DNA from: Ralstonia sp. ASV6
Lineage (GTDB): Bacteria > Pseudomonadota > Gammaproteobacteria > Burkholderiales > Burkholderiaceae
Assembly: GCF_016429285.1 (NCBI RefSeq)
Contig: NZ_JAELUI010000036.1
Span: 1 to 45,273, forward strand
DNA: 45,273 nt
Direction of reading: 5' to 3'
In this document: piece after piece, positions 32,527-41,090 of the stretch
Layout: the number at the start of each line of letters is the position of its first letter
Position numbering within the stretch: position 1 is the stretch's first letter
Notes under the pieces: generated by a model
What the model saw: the letters and a program-made list of their open reading frames with translations, nothing else
Database searches by the model: none
What the model was told of the DNA's origin: nothing
Translations under genes and position numbers: made by a program

Positions 32527-34806
32527 ATGAAATTCCGCTTTCCCGTCATCATCATTGACGAGGACTTCCGCTCCGAGAACATCTCCGGATCGGGCATTCG
32601 CGCGCTGGCCGAGGCCATCGAGAACGAAGGCATGGAGGTCACGGGCCTCACCAGCTATGGTGACCTGACCTCGTTTGCGCAGCAGTCGAGCCGCGCGTCC
32701 ACCTTCATCGTCTCGATCGACGACGACGAATTCATCAACCCGCACAACGACAAGCCGGAACCGGAAGCGGTCGAGAACCTGCGCGCATTCGTGGCCGAAG
32801 TGCGTCGCCGCAACGCGGACATCCCCATCTTCCTGTACGGTGAGACGCGCACCTCGCGCCACCTGCCGAACGACGTGCTGCGCGAGCTGCACGGCTTCAT
32901 CCACATGTTCGAGGACACGCCCGAGTTCGTGGCCCGACACATCATCCGTGAAGCGCGCAACTACCTCGATTCATTGCCGCCGCCGTTCTTCAAGGCGCTG
33001 ATCGACTACGCGCAGGACAGTTCGTATTCGTGGCACTGTCCGGGGCACTCGGGTGGTGTGGCGTTCCTGAAGAGCCCGGTGGGCCAGGTGTTCCACCAGT
33101 TCTTTGGCGAGAACATGCTGCGCGCCGACGTCTGCAACGCGGTGGAAGAACTCGGTCAACTGCTGGACCACACCGGTCCTGTAGCCGCATCCGAGCGCAA
33201 CGCTGCACGCATCTTCGGCTCGGACCACATGTTCTTCGTGACCAACGGCACATCCACGTCGAACAAGATGGTGTGGCACGCCAACGTGGCGCCCGGCGAC
33301 ATCGTGGTGGTGGACCGCAACTGCCACAAGTCGATCCTGCACGCGATCATGATGACGGGCGCGATTCCCGTGTTCCTGATGCCGACGCGCAACCACTTCG
33401 GCATCATCGGCCCGATCCCGAAGAGCGAATTCGAGCCGGAGACGATCGCCAAGAAGATCGCCGATCACCCGTTTGCGAGCCAGGCCAAGAACAAGAAGCC
33501 GCGCATCCTGACCATCACGCAGGGCACGTACGACGGCGTGCTGTACAACGCCGAGATGATCAAGAACATGCTGTCGACCGAAATCGACACGCTGCACTTT
33601 GACGAAGCGTGGCTGCCGCACGCATCGTTCCATCCGTTCTACGAGAACATGCACGCCATCGGCCACGGCCGCGCGCGCAGCAAGGATGCGCTGGTGTTCG
33701 CCACGCAGAGCACGCACAAGCTGCTGGCCGGCCTGTCGCAGGCCTCGCAGATCCTTGTGCAGGATTCCGAGACGCGCAAGCTCGATACGTACCGCTTCAA
33801 CGAGGCGTATCTGATGCACACGTCGACGAGCCCGCAGTACTCGATCATTGCCTCGTGCGACGTGGCAGCGGCAATGATGGAAGCCCCGGGCGGCACCGCG
33901 CTGGTGGAAGAAAGCATTGCCGAAGCCCTGGACTTCCGCCGCGCCATGCGCAAGGTGGAGCAGGAATACGTCGGCACGAACGGTGGCAGCGGACGCGGCG
34001 ACGACTGGTGGTTCAAGGTCTGGGGCCCGAACGATCTGTCGGACGAAGGCATTGAAGAGCGCGAAGCGTGGATGCTCAAGGCCAACGAGCGCTGGCACGG
34101 CTTCGGCAACCTGGCCGAAGACTTCAACCTGCTCGACCCGATCAAGGCCACCATCATCACCCCGGGCCTGGACGTGGACGGCAAGTTCAGCGATTCGGGC
34201 ATTCCGGCCGCTATCGTCACGCGCTATCTGGCCGAGCACGGCATCATCGTCGAGAAGACCGGTCTGTATTCGTTCTTCATCATGTTCACCATCGGCATCA
34301 CCAAGGGCCGTTGGAACTCGCTGGTGACCGAGCTGCAGCAGTTCAAGGACGACTACGACAACAACCAGCCGTGCTGGCGCGTGTTGCCGGAGTTCGTGCG
34401 CCAGTTCCCGCAGTACGAGCGCATCGGCCTGCGTGAGCTGTGCGACAGCATCCACAGCGTCTACCAGGCCAACGACGTGGCCCGCGTGACGACCGAGATG
34501 TACCTGTCGAATATGGAACCGGCGATGAAGCCGTCCGACGCCTGGGCCATGATGGCGCACCGCGAAATCGAGCGGGTGGCCATCGACGATCTGGAAGGCC
34601 GCATCACCGCCATCCTGTTGACGCCGTATCCGCCGGGCATTCCGCTGCTGATTCCGGGCGAGCGCTTCAACAAGACGATCGTGCAGTACCTGCAGTTTGC
34701 GCGTGAGTTCAACAAGCTGTTCCCGGGCTTTGAGACGGATATCCACGGGCTGGTCGAGGAGGAGATCGACGGCAAGCTGGGCTACTTCGTCGACTGCGTG
34801 CGCTGA
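32527..34806 (+). CDS. Orn/Lys/Arg decarboxylase (PLP, large type)
   Basis: PLP-dependent decarboxylase of 759 residues with an N-terminal response-regulator-like wing domain (about 1-130), the catalytic aspartate-aminotransferase fold, and a C-terminal domain with PYPPGIPLLIPGE. The PLP lysine is K398 in QSTHKLLAG, and D359 in HFDEAWLPHASFHPF contacts the pyridine nitrogen. HCPGHSGGVAF is at 170-180. Family members act on arginine, lysine or ornithine; length and overall style suit the AdiA/LdcC group, with arginine or lysine the likely substrate, but this cannot be decided from sequence alone. Monocistronic, closed by a bidirectional terminator. Confidence 0.92.
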   Translation: MKFRFPVIIIDEDFRSENISGSGIRALAEAIENEGMEVTGLTSYGDLTSFAQQSSRASTFIVSIDDDEFINPHNDKPEPEAVENLRAFVAEVRRRNADIPIFLYGETRTSRHLPNDVLRELHGFIHMFEDTPEFVARHIIREARNYLDSLPPPFFKALIDYAQDSSYSWHCPGHSGGVAFLKSPVGQVFHQFFGENMLRADVCNAVEELGQLLDHTGPVAASERNAARIFGSDHMFFVTNGTSTSNKMVWHANVAPGDIVVVDRNCHKSILHAIMMTGAIPVFLMPTRNHFGIIGPIPKSEFEPETIAKKIADHPFASQAKNKKPRILTITQGTYDGVLYNAEMIKNMLSTEIDTLHFDEAWLPHASFHPFYENMHAIGHGRARSKDALVFATQSTHKLLAGLSQASQILVQDSETRKLDTYRFNEAYLMHTSTSPQYSIIASCDVAAAMMEAPGGTALVEESIAEALDFRRAMRKVEQEYVGTNGGSGRGDDWWFKVWGPNDLSDEGIEEREAWMLKANERWHGFGNLAEDFNLLDPIKATIITPGLDVDGKFSDSGIPAAIVTRYLAEHGIIVEKTGLYSFFIMFTIGITKGRWNSLVTELQQFKDDYDNNQPCWRVLPEFVRQFPQYERIGLRELCDSIHSVYQANDVARVTTEMYLSNMEPAMKPSDAWAMMAHREIERVAIDDLEGRITAILLTPYPPGIPLLIPGERFNKTIVQYLQFAREFNKLFPGFETDIHGLVEEEIDGKLGYFVDCVR

Positions 34807-34825
34807 GTTTCGGTCGCACAAAAGC

Positions 34826-34857
34826 AAAACGCCGCGCTGATCCAGCGCGGCGTTTTT
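34826..34857. terminator. Bidirectional intrinsic terminator
   Basis: Fourteen-bp perfect stem (34826-34839 with 34843-34856) with a three-base loop, A4 on the left and T5 on the right. It separates the convergent decarboxylase and argH genes. Confidence 0.94.
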
Positions 34858-34875
34858 GTTTGGCGCGACCGCAGG

Positions 34876-36291
34876 TTATTCGGCCAGTGCAGCGCGCGCA
34901 AACGCAATCGCTTGCTTCACCTGTTCCGGTGCCGTCCCGCCAATGTGGTTGCGCGATGCGACCGAGCCTTCCAGCGTCAGCACCGCGTGCACATCGTCAC
35001 CGATCAGGTTGGCCTTGTCGCCCAGGCCGCTGATGTCGCGCAGCTGCGCAACAGACAGGTCAGCCAGATCGCAACGCAAGTCGTCGCAGGCACGCACGGC
35101 GTGGGCCACGGCTTCGTGCGCATCACGGAACGGCAGACCGCGCTTGACCAGGTAGTCAGCCAAGTCGGTGGCGGTGGCGTAGCCCTGCAGCGCTGCGGCG
35201 CGCATGGCGTCGGCCTTGACGGTGATGCCAGTCGCCATGTCGGCAAAGATGCGCAGCGTATCGACCACGGTGTCGACCGTATCGAACAGCGGTTCCTTGT
35301 CTTCCTGGTTGTCCTTGTTGTAGGCCAGCGGCTGGCCCTTCATCAGCGTGAGCAGGCTGATCAGGTGGCCGTTGACGCGGCCGGTCTTGCCGCGTGCAAG
35401 TTCGGGCACGTCGGGGTTCTTCTTCTGCGGCATGATCGAGCTGCCGGTGCAGAAGCGGTCCGCAATGTCGATAAAGCCTACGCGCGGGCTCATCCACAGC
35501 ACCAGTTCTTCAGAGAAGCGCGAGACATGCGTCATGATGAGCGCGGCGGCGGCGCAGAATTCGATGGCGAAGTCGCGGTCGGACACGGCATCCAGCGAGT
35601 TGCGGCACACGCCGTCAAAACCCAGTTGCTGCGCGACGAATTCGCGGTCGATTGGGTAGCTCGTGCCGGCCAGTGCGGCGGCACCCAGCGGCAGGCGGTT
35701 CACGCGCTTGCGGGCGTCGAGCATACGCTCGGTGTCGCGCGTGAACATTTCCACATAGGCCAGCAGGTGGTGGCCGAACACCACCGGTTGTGCGACCTGC
35801 AGGTGCGTGAAGCCCGGGACGATGGTGTTGGTGTGCTGCTCGGCCAGGTCCAGCAGGGCGCCGCGCAGGGCCTTGAGCAGGCCGACGATGTTATCGATCT
35901 CGCTGCGCAGCCACAGGCGGATGTCGGTCGCCACCTGGTCGTTACGCGAGCGACCGGTGTGCAGGCGCTTGCCGGCGTCACCTGCCATGGCGGTCAGGCG
36001 CGCTTCGATGTTCAGGTGCACGTCTTCCAGGTCCAGCTTCCACTCGAACGTGCCAGCTTCAATCTCCTGACGGATCTGCGCCATGCCTTTCTCAATGGCA
36101 GCGCGATCGGCTTCAGCGATGATGCCCTGCTTGGCGAGCATGGCCGCGTGCGCGAGCGAGCCCTGAATGTCGAACAGTGCGAGGCGCTTGTCGAAGAACA
36201 CCGACGCGGTATAGCGCTTGACGAGATCGGATACCGGCTCGTTAAAGCGGGCGGACCACGCTTCGGCCTTCTTGGCGAGTTGGGAGGTCAT
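34876..36291 (-). CDS. argH: Argininosuccinate lyase
   Basis: Last enzyme of arginine synthesis: splits argininosuccinate into arginine and fumarate; cytoplasmic homotetramer. The 471-residue protein has the fumarase/aspartase superfamily signature [12 protein letters not shown] at 283-294, [10 protein letters not shown] (111-120) and [12 protein letters not shown] (159-170), the three conserved regions forming the active site. The ATG at 36291 begins [16 protein letters not shown] and is preceded by GGAGGAG-type sequence in the minus strand leader; the open frame to 36339 adds no family sequence. Monocistronic. Confidence 0.97.
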   Translation of the reverse strand: MTSQLAKKAEAWSARFNEPVSDLVKRYTASVFFDKRLALFDIQGSLAHAAMLAKQGIIAEADRAAIEKGMAQIRQEIEAGTFEWKLDLEDVHLNIEARLTAMAGDAGKRLHTGRSRNDQVATDIRLWLRSEIDNIVGLLKALRGALLDLAEQHTNTIVPGFTHLQVAQPVVFGHHLLAYVEMFTRDTERMLDARKRVNRLPLGAAALAGTSYPIDREFVAQQLGFDGVCRNSLDAVSDRDFAIEFCAAAALIMTHVSRFSEELVLWMSPRVGFIDIADRFCTGSSIMPQKKNPDVPELARGKTGRVNGHLISLLTLMKGQPLAYNKDNQEDKEPLFDTVDTVVDTLRIFADMATGITVKADAMRAAALQGYATATDLADYLVKRGLPFRDAHEAVAHAVRACDDLRCDLADLSVAQLRDISGLGDKANLIGDDVHAVLTLEGSVASRNHIGGTAPEQVKQAIAFARAALAE

Positions 36292-36378
36292 GGGCGGACA
36301 GCTGGAGGAGGGCGGCCGAACGAGGTGTGTCGGCCGCAAATTCAGGAAACCGCGATTATATCGCTAGGCCCATTGTGC

Positions 36379-37098
36379 CTACAGGGTGCTGTCGATCAGC
36401 GCGCCCTTGAAGACCACCGGCCCGGTCGGCCCATTCGGGTTGGGAGAGCCGCCACGCGGCTCCACGCTGACGGCCAGCGCCGGTACTTGTCCGAGAGGCT
36501 GCGCCACCGTTAGTCGCACGGCGCGCTGATGGCCGATCACACCAAGTGACTGCGGGTGCCCACCCGGTGGCAGTGCCCAGAGCTGCAGCGCCTGCTCACT
36601 GGTGAGCGGTGTCGTGTCCAACCGCTTGAGCGACAGCGTGCTGCTGCGTGCGTCCCACGTGACGAGCACCGCTGCCTGGGCATGTTCGTCCTGCAGTACC
36701 GCCACGGCGTTGGTGATGGGCGCTTCGCGCAATTGTTGTGTCAGCCGCAGGTTCAGCCCGACGGCCACGGCCGCCACGACGGCCACTGCCGCTGTGGCGC
36801 CACGCCAGAAGCCCGCGCCCTGCAATAGGTGCTGCCAGCCGCGCCGGGGCGGCGGAGCGGGTTCCCGCCAACCGAGCTGCACTTCGATGCGGTGGAGGAT
36901 CTCTGGCCGCGGCGTCGTGGCTGGCTGCAATGCGGGCAGGTCAGCCAGATAGCCTTGCCAGCGCTCGGCCGTCGCGCGGACGCCGTCATCACGGCGAATC
37001 AACTGCTCGAAGCGGCGGCGCGCGCCCGCGCGCAGTGTGCCGACAGCGTATTCAGCGGCCAGCTTGTCGACAAGATTGGGATGACGGCGCGGGTCCAT
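36379..37098 (-). CDS. Anti-sigma factor, RskA-like
   Basis: Single-pass inner-membrane protein of 239 residues that would hold the adjacent ECF sigma factor. The N-terminal cytoplasmic part (about 1-97) starts LVDKLAAEYAVGTLRAGARRRFEQL, the usual anti-sigma helix bundle, and has no HxxxCxxC zinc motif. One transmembrane helix (98-116) is followed by a periplasmic RskA domain (about 125-239) with LQDEHAQAAVLVTWD, SEQALQLWALPPGG and LAVSVEPRGGSPNPNGPTGPVVF. Its ATG overlaps the sigma-factor stop by one base (TAATG), so the pair is translationally coupled. The signal that would release the sigma factor is unknown. Confidence 0.9.
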   Translation of the reverse strand: MDPRRHPNLVDKLAAEYAVGTLRAGARRRFEQLIRRDDGVRATAERWQGYLADLPALQPATTPRPEILHRIEVQLGWREPAPPPRRGWQHLLQGAGFWRGATAAVAVVAAVAVGLNLRLTQQLREAPITNAVAVLQDEHAQAAVLVTWDARSSTLSLKRLDTTPLTSEQALQLWALPPGGHPQSLGVIGHQRAVRLTVAQPLGQVPALAVSVEPRGGSPNPNGPTGPVVFKGALIDSTL

Positions 37099-37682
37099 TA
37101 CGGTGCTCCCAGGCATTCGCGCAGGCGGTCCAGCCCACGCCGTATCCACGATTTGACGGTGCCCAGCGGCAGCGAGAGCGCTTGCGCCAGCTCACTGTGC
37201 GACAGGTCACGCAGATAGGCCAGCGACACCACTTCGCGCTGCTTCGGGTCCAGGCGCTTGAGGCATTCGGCCAGCGCACGCGCCTGCTGACCGGCGAGCG
37301 CGAGATCAGCGGGGCCGGGAGCGTGGTCGGCAAGCACCTCAGCATGGGTTTCGTCCAGGGACACGGATTCCTGCACGCGCTCGGCATGCTGCCGACGCAG
37401 GCAATCGAGTGCGCGGTTGCGCACGATGGTGGTCATCCACGTCATCGGTGCGGCCAGATGCGGCCGGTAATCGCCGGCGTGGCGCCAGATGTTGACGAAG
37501 CTTTCTTGCAAGACGTCCTCAGCCCAATCTTTCCTGACCAAGATACGCAGCGCGAGCCCAAACAGTTTCGGTGCGCAAGAGGTATACAGCGTGCGCAATG
37601 CATCGCGATCACCCAGGCCGATACGCTGCAGCAGGGCTGCGAGTGCTTCGGCGTCGGCGTTCGGGGTCCGGCCCGCGGCCAT
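37098..37682 (-). CDS. ECF-family sigma factor (RpoE/SigK-like)
   Basis: Alternative sigma factor of 194 residues. Region 2 (about 24-100) contains DWAEDVLQESFVNIWR and MTWMTTIVRNRALDCLRR; region 4 (about 135-190) contains LDPKQREVVSLAYLRDLSHS and LPLGTVKSWIRRGLDRLREC. The start is uncertain: ATG at 37682 is chosen, giving a normal ECF N-terminus, while an in-frame GTG at 37742 would add 20 residues. Neither has a strong ribosome site. It is followed by its anti-sigma gene with a one-base overlap and is divergent from the ferritin-like gene, which is a likely target. Confidence 0.92.
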   Translation of the reverse strand: MAAGRTPNADAEALAALLQRIGLGDRDALRTLYTSCAPKLFGLALRILVRKDWAEDVLQESFVNIWRHAGDYRPHLAAPMTWMTTIVRNRALDCLRRQHAERVQESVSLDETHAEVLADHAPGPADLALAGQQARALAECLKRLDPKQREVVSLAYLRDLSHSELAQALSLPLGTVKSWIRRGLDRLRECLGAP

Positions 37683-37936
37683 CGGCGAGCCGCCGTTGTC
37701 TTGCGCGGTGGAGTCTGCGGCGGTGCGTTGGAAGGTGAGCACGAGCGGTTTTGTGGAGGGGTCTGCCCACAGTGTAGGAAGAAACTGTACCCGATGTGTG
37801 CAATTTACGGGGGCGGCACTGCGGTTTGCATCTGTTTGCTGCCGGCCTTCGTATAAGGGGCAGGCGCTGGATACACGCCGGCGGCCCGCCTAGAGCAGGC
37901 CGTGCTTCCTCACCCACGAAGACAAGGAGTGCAACG

Positions 37937-38542
37937 ATGGATACGACCAAGGGCGATGATCTGTTCGATGCTGACACCCCGCGTATCGACGCGCGGCGCC
38001 GCGTGCTGCTACGTGCGCCGGGTTTGATGGCGCTGGGCTCGCTGGCTGCGGTATCACTGGGGCAGTCGCTGCCCGCTTGGGCACAGACCCAGTCAGGCAG
38101 CGTGAAAGACGACATCAATATTTTGAATGTAGCGCTGGGGCTGGAGTACCAGGCCATCGCCGCCTATCAAGTCGGGGCCGAGAGCGGCCTGCTGCAAAAG
38201 CCGGTGCTGGATACGGCCGTGAAGTTCCAGGGGCATCACAAAGCCCATGCGCAGGTGCTGGCCGGTACCGTGTCAAAGTTGGGTGGCACGCCGGTCATGG
38301 AAAAGAAAGTGGCCGAATACAACTTCCCGGTTAGCCAGTTGAAGACGCAGGCTGATGTGCTGCGCTTTGCCGCAGGGCTGGAGAAAGGCGCGGCCTCGGC
38401 ATACCTGGGCGTGATGCCCAATTTCTACACGCGGGACCTGACCAAGGCCGCCGCCAGCATCTTGGGCGATGAAACCATGCACTGGGCAGTGCTGCTCTCT
38501 GCGCTGGGTGAGGACCCGGTGCCGGTGGCCTTCATCGGCTAA
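37937..38542 (+). CDS. Tat-exported ferritin-like domain protein
   Basis: Protein of 201 residues. An N-terminal twin-arginine-like signal (DARRRVLLRAPG, about 18-29, then a hydrophobic stretch, cleavage near AWAQ) indicates export to the periplasm. The mature part (about 55-201) looks like a ferritin-like four-helix bundle (Ferritin_2/DUF4439 type), with candidate metal ligands in GLEYQAIAAYQVG, FQGHHKAHAQ, GLEKGAASAY and ILGDETMHW. The ATG at 37937 has AAGGAG at 37924-37929. It is divergent from the ECF sigma/anti-sigma operon, which suggests control by that sigma factor. Function is not established; iron or oxidative-stress handling is a guess. Confidence 0.82.
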   Translation: MDTTKGDDLFDADTPRIDARRRVLLRAPGLMALGSLAAVSLGQSLPAWAQTQSGSVKDDINILNVALGLEYQAIAAYQVGAESGLLQKPVLDTAVKFQGHHKAHAQVLAGTVSKLGGTPVMEKKVAEYNFPVSQLKTQADVLRFAAGLEKGAASAYLGVMPNFYTRDLTKAAASILGDETMHWAVLLSALGEDPVPVAFIG

Positions 38543-38592
38543 GCCTCGCAAACCTCTGTGGCGTTCGCTCGGCCGCCGAGCGGGCGTGTGCT

Positions 38593-38631
38593 CCGCTGCG
38601 CCACCCGCTCGTTATGGCGCAGCGGCTTTTT
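38593..38631 (+). terminator. Intrinsic terminator of the ferritin-like gene
   Basis: Eleven-bp perfect stem (38593-38603 with 38615-38625), 11-base loop, then C and T5 (38627-38631). Its right arm and T run lie inside the last codons of the convergent LysR gene. Confidence 0.88.
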
Positions 38632-39571
38632 CATGAGCGTCAAAGGCTTCCACAACACAATCCATGAGGGCTCGTACACGGGCAGTCTTGTGCAGGTCGG
38701 CGTGTGTGACCAGCCAGACGTCCTGCATGCTGCGGCGGTTGGGCAACACGCGCACCAACTGCGGATAGGTCTCTGCACGGCGGCAGACCAGTTCGGTGAT
38801 CCCGATGCCCGCGGCCACCGCCTCGAAGAGCGCCATCGCTGAGTTGCTCTGCAGGACGACGCGTCCGCGCGTGATCGGTTCGCCGCACAGGTCGTCCCAC
38901 ATCCACGGCACCTCGTTGCGCGGGTACAAGACCAAGTCATGCCCCGCAAAGGCACTCCCTTCCTCCGGCGCACCGCGTGCAGCGATGTAGCGGCGGCTTG
39001 CGTAGATGCCGGTTTCCATTTGTCCGATGCGCCGCGCGATGAGGTCTGGTGCATCGGGCTTCAGCGTACGCACGGCGATATCGGCCTCGCGCTTGGTCAG
39101 GTTGGCGATGCTCTTGGAGGCCATACAGACGACGTCGATGCCCGGATGCCGTTGATGCAATTGCGTAATGGCCGGCAGCACGAAGGTGGCGGCCATCGTG
39201 TCAGTCGTGGCCACGCGGATGGTGCCGGCAAGCTGCTCGTCCGTGCCGGCGACGCGGCGTTCGATGGTGTGGGCGGCCTGCTCCATGGTTTCGGCGGGGC
39301 CGATCAGCGCTTCACCCGCGGGGGTGAGCACTAGCGCTGTTGATGTCCGCAGGAACAGCTTGGACGACAGCTCGCCCTCCAGCGCGGCAACGCGGCGGCC
39401 GACGGTGGCCTGATCCACACCCAGGCGCTGTGCTGCGCCGCGCAGCGTGCCCGTGCGCGCTACGGCCAGAAAGATGCGGGCGTTGTCCCAGTTCAAGTCT
39501 TGCTCTCGATGGATATTGGTGGGTGATGCATTTTTGCTGTGCTGCGATGCAAAAACGCTGCTTTTTTGCAT
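38612..39571 (-). CDS. LysR-family transcriptional regulator
   Basis: The 319-residue protein has an N-terminal winged helix-turn-helix (about 27-85; ARIFLAVARTGTLRGAAQRL, VDQATVGRRVAALE) and a substrate-binding-like effector domain (about 115-310). The start is doubtful. The ATG at 39571 adds 25 residues before the family N-terminus LNWDNARIFL, lacks a ribosome site and coincides with one arm of a 25-bp inverted repeat. A TTG at 39496 would start exactly at LNWDNARIF. It is divergent from an MFS exporter gene and probably controls it. Confidence 0.9.
   Translation of the reverse strand: MQKSSVFASQHSKNASPTNIHREQDLNWDNARIFLAVARTGTLRGAAQRLGVDQATVGRRVAALEGELSSKLFLRTSTALVLTPAGEALIGPAETMEQAAHTIERRVAGTDEQLAGTIRVATTDTMAATFVLPAITQLHQRHPGIDVVCMASKSIANLTKREADIAVRTLKPDAPDLIARRIGQMETGIYASRRYIAARGAPEEGSAFAGHDLVLYPRNEVPWMWDDLCGEPITRGRVVLQSNSAMALFEAVAAGIGITELVCRRAETYPQLVRVLPNRRSMQDVWLVTHADLHKTARVRALMDCVVEAFDAHEKAAAP
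39547..39571. promoter_or_regulatory. Candidate LysR operator
   Basis: Perfect nine-base inverted repeat, ATGCAAAAA (39547-39555) and TTTTTGCAT (39563-39571), with a seven-base spacer. A related half-site, ATGCATTTTTGC, lies at 39526-39537. It is located at the divergent LysR/MFS junction, 27 bases before the MFS start. Confidence 0.6.
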
Positions 39572-39597
39572 GTCTAGACGAGCCTACACTGGGTCGC

Positions 39598-41034
39598 ATG
39601 AAACTGCCAAACGGTTCGTCCATGTCTTCCTGCAACACCATTCCTGTCGTATCGCCCGCTACGGATCTCAGCCGCTGGCGCCGCAACGCCACGCTGGCCA
39701 TCCTCACCTCGGGGGTGTTCATGGCGGTGCTGGATACCACCGTCGTCAACGTGGCGCTGATCGCCATGCGCGACAGCCTGCACAGCAGCGTCGCAGAGCT
39801 TGCCTGGATCGTTGACGCCTATACGCTGGCCTTTGCCGCCTTCATCCTCACCGGTGGTTTGCTGAGCGACCGCATCGGCGCGCACACCGTCTTCATGGCG
39901 GGGATGGCCGTATTCATCGTGGCTTCGGCCGGGTGCGGGCTGGCACCCTCGGTGACGGCGCTGATTGCCGCGCGCATCTTGCAGGGCGTGGGCGCGGCGA
40001 TGTTCCTGCCGAGCTCGTTGTCGCTGATCCGCAGTACGTTTGAAGACCCGCGCGAGCGGGCCTGGGCCATTGGCTTGTGGGGTGCCATCGTGGCAACGGC
40101 CGCTGCTGTGGGCCCGGCGCTGGGTGGCGTGCTGGTTGACACATACGGCTGGCGCAGCGCTTTCCTCATCAACGTGCCGCTGGGCGTGGTGGGCATGCTG
40201 GGCACGTGGGTGATCGTGCGTCATGTGCAGCCTGCACGCGCCCGGCCGTTCGACTGGGCGGGGCAGGTGACCAGCGCGGTGATGCTCGCAGCGCTGTGTT
40301 TTGCGGCGATTGAGTGGCCGGTGCGCGGCGCACAGTCGCCGTGGGTGTGGGGTGCCGTGTTGCTGACGGCGGTGGCCGGTGTGCTGTTCGTGATGGCTGA
40401 ACGCCGGGCGCGTGCACCGCTGGTGCCACTGGCATGGCTCGCGCATCGCACGCTGGGCGCCGTCAACGGCGTTGGGTTTCTGCTGAACTTTGGTTACTAC
40501 GGCGCACTGTTCGTGCTGAGTCTGCATTTGCAGAACGTCGAACACCTAAGCGCGCGCCAGACCGGCCTGGTCATGCTGCCAATGGCTGTGAGCCTATCGG
40601 CCGGCAACATCTTCGCGGGCAAGCTGATGGCACGCTTCTCCACGCCCACCATGATGCTGAGCGGCCTGATGATTGGCGCCGTGGGTTTGTTGGCAACATC
40701 GGCTGCGCTGACTGCGCATGCGCCGCTGTGGCTGGTTGGTGCCGTGATGATGGCGTACGGCGGCGGTACCGCATTGGCCATCGCGCCCATGACGACCACC
40801 ATCCTCTCGGCGGCGCCGGGTGAGCTGGCCGGGGCGGCGTCGGGCTTGCTCAACGCCGCCCGGCAGACCGGCAGCCTGCTGGGCGTGGCAGCGGCAGGCG
40901 CGGTCGTCACGGTGGTACCCGATCTGATGCGCGCCTCGCCAACGGTGTTCTGGCTGATGACGCTGTCCTACGCCGGCGCGATGGCGATGGCCTGGATCAG
41001 CCGTCGTCCTGCCGCCATCGCGCTGGCTGCGTAA
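39598..41034 (+). CDS. MFS drug exporter, DHA2 (EmrB/QacA) family
   Basis: Inner-membrane proton antiporter of 478 residues, with about 14 hydrophobic helices as in the DHA2 family. Motifs include AVLDTTVVNVAL in the first helix (DHA2 motif), WIVDAYTLAFAAFILTGG, LSDRIGAHTVF (motif A) and RILQGVGAAMFLPSSLSLI (motif B). The substrate is unknown; toxic organic compounds or antimicrobials are typical. The start is either ATG 39598 or ATG 39622, neither with a clear ribosome site; 39598 is listed. The divergent LysR gene and the inverted repeat between them suggest ligand-induced expression. Confidence 0.92.
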   Translation: MKLPNGSSMSSCNTIPVVSPATDLSRWRRNATLAILTSGVFMAVLDTTVVNVALIAMRDSLHSSVAELAWIVDAYTLAFAAFILTGGLLSDRIGAHTVFMAGMAVFIVASAGCGLAPSVTALIAARILQGVGAAMFLPSSLSLIRSTFEDPRERAWAIGLWGAIVATAAAVGPALGGVLVDTYGWRSAFLINVPLGVVGMLGTWVIVRHVQPARARPFDWAGQVTSAVMLAALCFAAIEWPVRGAQSPWVWGAVLLTAVAGVLFVMAERRARAPLVPLAWLAHRTLGAVNGVGFLLNFGYYGALFVLSLHLQNVEHLSARQTGLVMLPMAVSLSAGNIFAGKLMARFSTPTMMLSGLMIGAVGLLATSAALTAHAPLWLVGAVMMAYGGGTALAIAPMTTTILSAAPGELAGAASGLLNAARQTGSLLGVAAAGAVVTVVPDLMRASPTVFWLMTLSYAGAMAMAWISRRPAAIALAA

Positions 41035-41036
41035 TC

Positions 41037-41090
41037 AACCGCTCGCTTTTAGCCGCTCGCCTTTAACCACTCGCTTTTAACCACTATTAC
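41037..41090. repeat. 14-bp tandem repeat, nearly four copies
   Basis: Units at 41037-41050, 41051-41064 and 41065-41078 follow the pattern A(A/G)CC(G/A)CTCGC(T/C)TTT with a final T or T-like base; a decayed fourth unit (41079-41090) overlaps the end of ppc. It fills the gap between the MFS stop and the ppc stop. Confidence 0.85.

Noticed and set aside
32971-34827. 618-codon minus-strand open frame opposite the decarboxylase
   Set aside because: Composition (H, R, V, D repeats) is that of an antisense shadow; the plus-strand decarboxylase has clear catalytic motifs.
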